From: WHSM01 sp050701635
GTDB lineage: Bacteria; Actinomycetota; Actinomycetes; Mycobacteriales; Micromonosporaceae
Reading direction: 5' to 3'
NCBI GenBank assembly: GCA_050701635.1
Contig: JBOGDF010000187.1
Coordinates: 1-10,803, forward strand
Length of the DNA stretch: 10,803 nt
A model generated the notes under the pieces. It was not told the DNA's origin, ran no database searches, and saw only the letters and a program-made list of their open reading frames with translations. Position numbers and translations under genes: made by a program. Positions 6,495-10,803 of the stretch are shown here, piece by piece (the first letter of the stretch is position 1; the number at the start of each line of letters is the position of its first letter).

Positions 6495-6557
6495 GGCACC
6501 GGGGCAGGTGCCGGGCTCCGGAACCGGACAGTCAGCCGCCCGAGGGGGACGGCTGAC
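6495..6557. other. Cluster of three successive perfect hairpins in the divergent intergenic region
   Basis: Three perfect inverted repeats follow one another in 63 nt. They are GGCACC/GGTGCC with a 6-nt loop (6495-6512), TCCGG/CCGGA with a 2-nt centre (6517-6528), and GTCAGCCG/CGGCTGAC with an 11-nt loop (6531-6557). They lie 80-140 nt upstream of the small-gene train. They may form a structured 5' leader, an attenuator, stacked protein sites, or a single-strand structure of an element's replication or transfer region. No T-run follows the last stem. The rest of 6398-6638 shows no feature I can name. Confidence 0.55.
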
Positions 6558-6638
6558 CACCCCTCCCGACCTGTTCCGACCCCGCCTGCCTCGGTGTCAT
6601 CCACTCCGCGAAGATCGGGTTAAGGACGGTGAACGGTA

Positions 6639-7133
6639 GTGGCGGCAGTAACGCCGTGCGACCAACCGCCGGGCGTCTGGCTGCTAGAAGAACTGATCTG
6701 GTGCCTCATATGCAGCCGCCAGATGGTGCCAGCGCCACGCGTGGACGGCTCGCGCTACTACTCCTGCGGTATCGACTGCCCACAGCCTGACCTGCGAGCC
6801 GTGGGCGTCGAGCAAGACCTGATGCTGCCGGCGCTGGTACGGGCGTACGTCGTCCTGTACGGCGTCGGGCGGGCGGACGTGACAGTCGACGGGGAGCACG
6901 CTGCGGTGTCATGTGCGCTGAGCTTCACGGGCGCTACGCCGTGGCGTGAGCCAGGCGAGCTGGTGGTGTCCGACGAGGAGCGGAACGCCTGGCTGCGCTG
7001 CGACCCTCGGAACCATCGCGCAGTGCTCCTCACCGCGTACCTGCGCGTGACCGTGGACGCTGCGGGCACCGTGATCCCGGTCTGGCGGTACGCCGAGGTT
7101 GCGCAGCAGACTTCGGGAGCGGCAACCCGATGA
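6639..7133 (+). CDS. Hypothetical protein with N-terminal Cys4 zinc-ribbon-like motif
   Basis: The protein has 164 residues. Cys22-x2-Cys25, then Cys43-x3-Cys47 (CLIC ... YYSCGIDC), form a likely zinc ribbon. The remainder is a mixed region with an LPALVRAYVVLYG helix, a WREPGEL stretch and a strand-rich C-terminus. I do not recognise the family. Small Cys4 proteins of this kind are common in actinobacterial integrative elements. The GTG at 6639 lies 12 nt after AAGGA, a little long. It is the first gene of a same-strand train and overlaps the next gene by 4 bp (ATGA), which suggests co-translation. DNA or RNA binding is a guess from the zinc-ribbon motif only. Confidence 0.75.
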   Translation: MAAVTPCDQPPGVWLLEELIWCLICSRQMVPAPRVDGSRYYSCGIDCPQPDLRAVGVEQDLMLPALVRAYVVLYGVGRADVTVDGEHAAVSCALSFTGATPWREPGELVVSDEERNAWLRCDPRNHRAVLLTAYLRVTVDAAGTVIPVWRYAEVAQQTSGAATR

Positions 7134-7468
7134 TGACCGAGCCCCGACCGCCCGAGTTGTATCCGCCACCTGGCGAGCCCGTGCCGTGTGCTTGGTGCAG
7201 CGGGCCGATTGTGAACACGCCGATTGGCTGGATGCATCTGGACCAGTACCGAGCCCTGGAGGGGTGGCTGTGCCCCGAGCCGCACATGAGCGTGGCTGCA
7301 CCCCAAATCGAGAAGCGGGCTGAAGGCCGGGCATCCGTTCCGCCACCGCCTGCCAGTCCGTCGCCCCGGCCACGGCCGACGCCGATTCCGCCACGCAAGG
7401 ATCCACAAGAAGCACCGCAGGAGTGGCCACCGTCAAGCAATACACAGTGGTGGGAAAACCGCCAATAG
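7130..7468 (+). CDS. Hypothetical Cys/His-rich protein with proline-rich tail
   Basis: The protein has 112 residues. The N-terminal half carries CAWC (Cys20, Cys23), WMHLD (His36) and CPEPH (Cys48, His52), a plausible zinc site. Residues about 68-95 are proline-rich with charged ends (PPPPASPSPRPRPTP), probably disordered, before a Trp-rich C-terminus (QWWENRQ). The ATG at 7130 overlaps the preceding stop (ATGATGA). A second ATG at 7133 is an equally good start. The family is unknown to me; its position between another Cys-rich protein and a small membrane protein suggests accessory element cargo. Confidence 0.72.
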   Translation: MMTEPRPPELYPPPGEPVPCAWCSGPIVNTPIGWMHLDQYRALEGWLCPEPHMSVAAPQIEKRAEGRASVPPPPASPSPRPRPTPIPPRKDPQEAPQEWPPSSNTQWWENRQ

Positions 7469-7514
7469 CCAATTTCCCTCGCGCTTCACCCCTCACCCCG
7501 AAAGAACTGTCGTC

Positions 7515-7745
7515 ATGGCTGGACTGTCCATCATGTTGTTGACCGGACTAGTGCTCGGCTGGGTTGCTGGCCGCCGATTTCAGAAGGCCTCCCGCGGCTG
7601 GAGTGACTACCGCGCTCGTAAAGCCGAGCTGCCTGGACTGCGAGCGATTGCCATTCTGCTGACACGGAATGCGTTCTTGTTCGTGGTCCTGGCGGTCGTG
7701 GTTGCGGCACTGGCGCTTTACAGCCTCTCCTCGGAAGGGATGTGA
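7515..7745 (+). CDS. Small two-TM membrane protein
   Basis: The protein has 76 residues and two predicted membrane helices: about 4-18 (LSIMLLTGLVLGWVA) and about 44-70 (AIAILLTRNAFLFVVLAVVVAALAL). They are joined by a basic segment with RRFQKASRGWSDYRARK, so the loop should lie in the cytoplasm. No family is recognised. It starts 46 nt after the preceding gene with a weak AAAG-type site. Its own 3' end contains GGAAGGG, the ribosome binding site of the next gene, which starts 1 nt after its stop, so the two are likely coupled. Confidence 0.72.
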   Translation: MAGLSIMLLTGLVLGWVAGRRFQKASRGWSDYRARKAELPGLRAIAILLTRNAFLFVVLAVVVAALALYSLSSEGM

Positions 7746-7746
7746 A

Positions 7747-8118
7747 GTGCGCAGTCCGTTCGACGCCGACAACCGCCCGCCACTGGAGCCGCCGGCGAAG
7801 CTCGATCCTGACGTTGCGCCGTACTGGTCCATCGTGGCCGACCAGTGGCAACCTGAGGACGAGGTACGGGACCGGATTCTGGTGGGCATGCTGGCACGGG
7901 CCGACCAGTCCACAGTGGTTCCGGTAGTGCGCGAGCGCCTGACGGTCGAGGCTGAGCTGGTGCTGGCCGACCACCGACCAGACGCCAAGGGGCGATGCTG
8001 CCTCTGCACGGCCGAGTGGGATCTGATTGGCGGCGTTCCGTATCCCTGTTGGAGCGTGCGGCTGGCACGGCTGGTGGTCCCCGATGCAGATGTGGCACAG
8101 TCCGAACGCCGTCCGTGA
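7747..8118 (+). CDS. Hypothetical Cys-rich small protein
   Basis: The protein has 123 residues from the GTG at 7747, chosen because GGAAGGG lies 7 nt upstream and it follows the membrane-protein stop by 1 nt. Further upstream starts would overlap that gene out of frame. A helical middle (PEDEVRDRILVGMLARADQ ... RERLTVEAELVLADH) is followed by CCLC (Cys84, Cys85, Cys87) and YPCWSVRLARL (Cys101). This Cys cluster with a closing C-W/T-x-R-L recalls small actinobacterial and phage proteins with a CxxC...C-TLR ending, but I cannot name a family. The role is unknown. Confidence 0.7.
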   Translation: MRSPFDADNRPPLEPPAKLDPDVAPYWSIVADQWQPEDEVRDRILVGMLARADQSTVVPVVRERLTVEAELVLADHRPDAKGRCCLCTAEWDLIGGVPYPCWSVRLARLVVPDADVAQSERRP

Positions 8119-8136
8119 TTCCTAAGGAGACCGTCC

Positions 8137-8640
8137 GTGTCGGTTGATGACATCAAGGCCAGTGCCGATGCCGCCCGCCAAGCCATCCAGAGCGCCCTGA
8201 CCAGTGCCCAAGCGGCGATGAGCGAGGCGAACGACCTTGCGCAGGATGCTGCCGCCCGAGGGTGGGAAGGCGTGGCGCGCACCGTGATGGCGGCCCAAAG
8301 CGCCCTGGAGGCAGTCGCCTCCAGCCTTGGCAGCGCCCATGATGCATCGGATGGTGCTGCTCGTGGCGCAGTCGAGATTACGAGCCAGCTCGCGCCCAAG
8401 GACATTGCCGATCGCGCTGCTGGAGTGATCGCCCAGCACGACCAGGCGGTCAGTGGGATCGACGCAGCCAACGGCAGCATTGGCGAGGCATACCAGTACG
8501 CGCAGCAGGTGGAGGCGGACCGGCTGATCGCGGTGGTGGCGGCTGTGGCGGACAGCTTGAGCACGGCGAGACAGTCGGTCGAGGCCGCGAAGAGCACCGC
8601 CCGGGCCGAGCACCAGGAGGCTCAAGCCTGGGGAAAATGA
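8137..8640 (+). CDS. Ala-rich helical protein with central W-x-G, overlapping the deaminase gene
   Basis: The protein has 167 residues and is almost wholly helical: rich in Ala, Gln, Ser and acidic residues, with no membrane segment and no Cys. The first 75 residues read as two amphipathic helices joined by RGWEGVA, a W-x-G turn at residues 43-45, which is how WXG100/ESX-type proteins are built. A second helical half follows. It also resembles what I remember of the actinobacterial DUF6244 group, which I could not check. The GTG at 8137 has a strong AAGGAG site 7 nt upstream, the best in the train. The stop overlaps the deaminase start by 4 bp (ATGA), so the two proteins are probably made together. 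A type VII-like delivery partner or chaperone for the toxin is my inference. Confidence 0.8.
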   Translation: MSVDDIKASADAARQAIQSALTSAQAAMSEANDLAQDAAARGWEGVARTVMAAQSALEAVASSLGSAHDASDGAARGAVEITSQLAPKDIADRAAGVIAQHDQAVSGIDAANGSIGEAYQYAQQVEADRLIAVVAAVADSLSTARQSVEAAKSTARAEHQEAQAWGK

Positions 8641-9107
8641 GTCCGGGCGGTGGTGGCTCATCGGCACCGCCCGCAGCAACGTCCTCTGTACCGAGTTTCG
8701 TTCGACGGCTGGCGGCTGAGCTGCGCGTTCCAGCGGGACGTAAGGTGGCCGGCGTGTTGGCCGACGCCAGCGGCAACACGGTTGGCCCGACGTTGGCGAA
8801 CGGTTCGCGCTACCAACACGCGGACAACCAAGCGACACTACAGCCGGATGGGAAATGGCGGCGGTTGACTGTGGCGCGTGCCCACGTTGAGGGGCATGCA
8901 GCAGGCATCATGCGGGAGCGGCGAGAGCACCGGGATATGCACCTGGTCATCACCCAGCGGCCCTGCGAGGGCGACCTGGGATGCGACGCGATGCTGCCTG
9001 CCCTGCTTCCGGCTGGATCGCGGCTGACCGTGTGGGTGCGGGAGACGGAAGGTGCGGAGCCGAAGAAGTGGCGGACGTACCCTGGCACTGGAGAGGGAGT
9101 GCTATGA
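8637..9107 (+). CDS. SCP1.201/DddA-like cytidine deaminase toxin
   Basis: The 156-residue protein contains the deaminase core seen in DddA and the SCP1.201 family. It has AGVLADASGNTVGPTL at 38-53, then HVEGHAAGIMRE at 83-94, with His83 as zinc ligand and Glu85 as catalytic acid/base. RPCEGDLGC at 108-116 gives Cys110 and Cys116 as the other zinc ligands, and LLPAGSRLTVW at 123-133 closes the fold. DddA has HVEGQSA and TCGFC at the matching places; the wider Cys spacing here is as in other actinobacterial members. Such toxins deaminate cytosine in DNA (some act on single strands or RNA). Only a Gly/Pro-rich stretch precedes the domain: no secretion, LXG or Rhs module is fused, so delivery must be in trans or the system is intracellular. 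The downstream Imm1-like gene overlaps by 4 bp. Confidence 0.87.
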   Translation: MSPGGGGSSAPPAATSSVPSFVRRLAAELRVPAGRKVAGVLADASGNTVGPTLANGSRYQHADNQATLQPDGKWRRLTVARAHVEGHAAGIMRERREHRDMHLVITQRPCEGDLGCDAMLPALLPAGSRLTVWVRETEGAEPKKWRTYPGTGEGVL

Positions 9108-9502
9108 GCTATACAGCTTGGTGGGACTTGGATTCGGCAGACATCGCTGACGCGGCAGGCGTCCGCAAGGTCATCGAGGAGGCCGCGGACCTCCTTTACC
9201 CGCACGGCGGGCAGGGCATTGTGATCCGGCTTGGGGATGGCGAGGAGACCGAGGCACCGCTGCGCATTGACATTGATGCTGTGGTTGGACGGGCGGCCGT
9301 GTCCTGGAAGGGCGTGCCAGGGATTGAGCCGGGCGTGGAGGCAAGCCAAGCGCTCACCGTTGGCGATGACCCGTATGAGCCGCCGGTGACCATTCCGGCG
9401 GAGCGGGCGCGGGTGACGCCGGAGATGGCGATTCGGGCGGCTGAGGAGTATGTCAGGACTGGGGAGCGGCCAGGCGGATTGGAGTGGGAGCCGGTTGTAT
9501 AG
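9104..9502 (+). CDS. Imm1-family immunity protein
   Basis: The protein has 132 residues, is acidic and has no signal or membrane segment. The C-terminal pattern ARVTPEMAIRAAEEYVRTGERPGGLEW is the family hallmark: a helix with A-x-x-x-x-x-E-[FY], then TG-x-RP and a hydrophobic-x-W ending. The N-terminal AWWDLDSADI and the GIVIRLGD strand also fit. Imm1 proteins bind and block the partner toxin, often nucleic-acid deaminases in polymorphic toxin loci. The ATG at 9104 overlaps the deaminase stop (ATGA) and has GAGAGGGAG 4 nt upstream, which fixes the start over the in-frame upstream ATG at 8981. It is the last gene of the train; a toxin-immunity pair at the end of an operon is the expected order. 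Confidence 0.85.
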   Translation: MSYTAWWDLDSADIADAAGVRKVIEEAADLLYPHGGQGIVIRLGDGEETEAPLRIDIDAVVGRAAVSWKGVPGIEPGVEASQALTVGDDPYEPPVTIPAERARVTPEMAIRAAEEYVRTGERPGGLEWEPVV

Positions 9503-9539
9503 TGAGCGGCCAGAACGCCGAGTCACGAGAAGCAGACGG

Positions 9540-9758
9540 CATGGGCTCGCGGAACCCCCCTCCTTGAACCAGTAGACCGGCAATTGCCCTAGAGATAGGA
9601 AGTCCAGTCTCTTCCTCAATCCACATCCACTGTCCGACCGGATTAATCTCTAGGAAGTGATATCTCTCGTCCGAGCCCACGGCGAAATCGACAGCCGCAT
9701 AGCGGCCGGAATTCGTACCACCGGAATATGTTGACCCGGCACGAAGACCAATCCGCAA
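9540..9758 (-). pseudogene. C-terminal remnant of an ATP-grasp RiPP maturase (TgmB/MvdD-like)
   Basis: Minus-strand translation gives YAAVDFAVGSDERYHFLEINP, then VGQWMWIEEETGLPISRAIAGLLVQ. This is the closing segment of ATP-grasp ligases of the graspetide (omega-ester peptide) maturase type, with metal-binding Glu and Asn in FLEINP and the family's GQWxWIE. Only about 65 residues of a protein of about 310-330 remain. Upstream in the same frame the sequence becomes unrelated and runs into the methyltransferase gene. At the other end the frame reads on, antisense to the end of the immunity gene, to a stop at 9455-9453. I read it as a broken remnant whose 5' part was lost at about 9735-9800. No precursor peptide gene is visible. 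The enzyme cannot be active. Confidence 0.75.
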
Positions 9759-9798
9759 CCATTTCCGAATACCCCAGCGCGAATAGCAGCGGCAGCCA

Positions 9799-10626
9799 TT
9801 ACTGGGGGCGGCGGGCGATCAGGACTTCGCTACGGATCGGTTCGGCGAACCCGCCGTCCGGCTCGATCGCGGCCAGGGTTTCGCGGAGGTCGGACTGGAA
9901 CGCGGCGGCGTTGCCGCCGAGGGCCGCCGGGGTGGAGTCCGGGATCGTCATCTGGAGCCCGACGAGGGAGTCCACGTCGTGGCGGCGTACCCAGCGGACG
10001 TCGTACGACTCCACGTGGGAGAAGGCCGAGGCGTGCAGGGCGTCGCGGTGGGCGCGGCGTACGTCGGAGTAGGTCCGTACGTCCGAGCTGGAGTCGCCGC
10101 GCCAGCGGCGGCGGAACGGGATCCAGCGCTGGCGTACGGCGATCACGGCGTCCGCCCACTGCGGACGGTGTTCGACGTCGGGGCCGGTGCCGCTCATGCC
10201 GCCGGTGACCACCACGACGGCGCCGGCGGCGCGCACCATCGCATCCAGCGTGGACAGGGTCGCCGCGCGGTCCATCCAGTGGAACGAGGCGGCCATCACC
10301 ACCAGGTCGAACGCGCCGAGGTCGAGCCGGGGGAGCGTCGCCGAGTCACCGCGTACCCACGAAAGGTTGGTTATCCCACGGGATGCCGCGAGCCGTACGC
10401 CCTCGGCCAGCATGTCCGGGTCCGGGTCCACCGCGACGATCTCGGCGACGTGCCGGGAGAGCGGAAACGCCGCCATCCCCGGGCCGCTGCCCAGGTCCAG
10501 GGCCCGCTGCCGGCCGTCCAGCCCGAGCCGCTCGGCCAGCTCCGTGAACACCTCGTCGGGATAGTCCGCGCGATACCGGGCGTAGTACGCGGCGGCCCCG
10601 GCGAACAGCTCGGGCACGTCGGTCAC
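9799..10626 (-). CDS. Class I SAM-dependent methyltransferase
   Basis: The protein has 275 residues from the GTG at 10626-10624. Motif I is LDLGSGPG at 43-50 (SAM binding), the post-I acidic loop is AVDPDPDML at 65-73, and FDLVVMAASFHWMD carries motif II and the substrate-side helix. This matches the Methyltransf_11/25 group, which methylates small molecules or lipids; the acceptor is unknown. AAAAGGA lies 10 nt before the chosen start. An in-frame extension to a GTG at 10734 would add a low-complexity MSWWPFSGNRTRPSP segment that looks like untranslated leader, so it was rejected. The gene is very GC-rich like the left part of the window. It converges on the deaminase/immunity train with the ATP-grasp remnant between them. 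A tailoring role for the isonitrile pathway 5.6 kb away is possible but unsupported. Confidence 0.9.
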   Translation of the reverse strand: MTDVPELFAGAAAYYARYRADYPDEVFTELAERLGLDGRQRALDLGSGPGMAAFPLSRHVAEIVAVDPDPDMLAEGVRLAASRGITNLSWVRGDSATLPRLDLGAFDLVVMAASFHWMDRAATLSTLDAMVRAAGAVVVVTGGMSGTGPDVEHRPQWADAVIAVRQRWIPFRRRWRGDSSSDVRTYSDVRRAHRDALHASAFSHVESYDVRWVRRHDVDSLVGLQMTIPDSTPAALGGNAAAFQSDLRETLAAIEPDGGFAEPIRSEVLIARRPQ

Positions 10627-10740
10627 TAGGGCACCATCCTTTTTGCAGGGCCTGAGAGGGTTCCTGTTGTAGGGACTCGGCGGGAGCCGGGGTGATGGCC
10701 TGGTTCGGTTGCCGGAGAACGGCCACCATGACACTGCCGC

Positions 10741-10757
10741 CCCCGGTTCTCCCGGGG
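10741..10757. terminator. GC-rich hairpin at the right edge
   Basis: CCCCGG (10741-10746), loop TTCTC and CCGGGG (10752-10757) form a perfect 6-bp stem in the 177-nt leader region of the methyltransferase. There is no T-run, as often in actinomycete terminators. It could end transcription from a gene beyond the window or fold in the methyltransferase leader. Nothing else in 10627-10803 is recognised. Confidence 0.35.
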
Positions 10758-10803
10758 CCGCGGACCGGCCACAGAGGGACGCGCCGTAGAGCGCCAGTTA
10801 GTG

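Noticed and set aside
8122..8838. Minus-strand 238-codon frame opposite the helical protein and deaminase
   Set aside because: It is antisense to two genes with strong ribosome binding sites and family motifs, with no motif of its own.
9453..9539. Extension of the ATP-grasp remnant frame to a stop at 9455-9453
   Set aside because: The sequence after LLVQGG has no family similarity and is antisense to the end of the immunity gene, so it was not counted as part of the remnant.
10630..10680. Possible TPP (thi-box) riboswitch because of GGGCCTGAGAGGG on the plus strand
   Set aside because: Only the CTGAGA element is present; the required GAACCTG...TAATxCCAGCG half is missing.
10627..10734. N-terminal extension of the methyltransferase starting MSWWPF from the GTG at 10734
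   Set aside because: The extension is low-complexity and basic, lacks family similarity, and the GTG at 10626 has AAAAGGA at acceptable spacing before the family-like start.
10627..10740. Possible glycine or SAM riboswitch on the minus strand (CCCTCTCAGG...AAAAAGGA and CCGGCAACC)
   Set aside because: Single short matches only. The glycine GAAGGxGCAA element and the SAM-I/SAM-IV core helices are absent, so I see an ordinary leader.

Overview
The window is high-GC DNA with the codon style of an actinomycete: strong G/C at third positions, frequent GTG starts, frequent CGTAC strings and AAGGAG-type ribosome binding sites. The protein families fit Micromonosporaceae or a close relative, but no marker gene fixes the genus. 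No rRNA, tRNA, CRISPR array, transposase or integrase was found.

Left part (1-4150), very GC-rich and apparently native. On the minus strand a Cof-type HAD phosphatase is followed by the 5' end of a patatin-like phospholipase that runs off the left edge. A divergent control region carries a long inverted repeat and a perfect 14-bp tandem repeat. To its right, on the plus strand, lies a compact two-gene operon: a divergent DIT1/PvcA-family isonitrile (isocyanide) synthase and a free-standing NRPS condensation domain. No adenylation domain, carrier protein or PvcB-type oxygenase is present. This pair is the best candidate here for an unusual small-molecule pathway.

Middle part (about 4200-9790), visibly less GC-rich and bounded by broken genes, looks like an acquired island. 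It starts with a truncated membrane-protein gene. A Nudix hydrolase and an XRE regulator with a TPR-like C-terminus follow, convergent and 7 nt apart. Behind the regulator's divergent promoter region, with an 11-bp direct repeat and three successive perfect hairpins, runs a plus-strand train of seven small genes. They encode two Cys-rich putative zinc-ribbon proteins, a two-TM membrane protein, another Cys-rich protein, an Ala-rich helical protein with a central W-x-G, an SCP1.201/DddA-like cytidine deaminase and an Imm1-like immunity protein. Tight spacing and three 4-bp ATGA overlaps suggest co-translation. The last two form a toxin-immunity pair, and the helical protein overlapping the toxin could be its delivery or chaperone partner (inference). 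Small Cys-rich genes with a Nudix and an XRE gene recall the cargo of actinomycete integrative elements, but no integrase, Tra or Rep gene is visible.

Right part (9800-10803) returns to very GC-rich DNA: a minus-strand class I SAM-dependent methyltransferase with its leader. Between it and the immunity gene lies a remnant of an ATP-grasp enzyme of the RiPP-maturase (TgmB/MvdD-like) type, left as its C-terminal end only.

All family calls were made by eye from motifs and not by database search.
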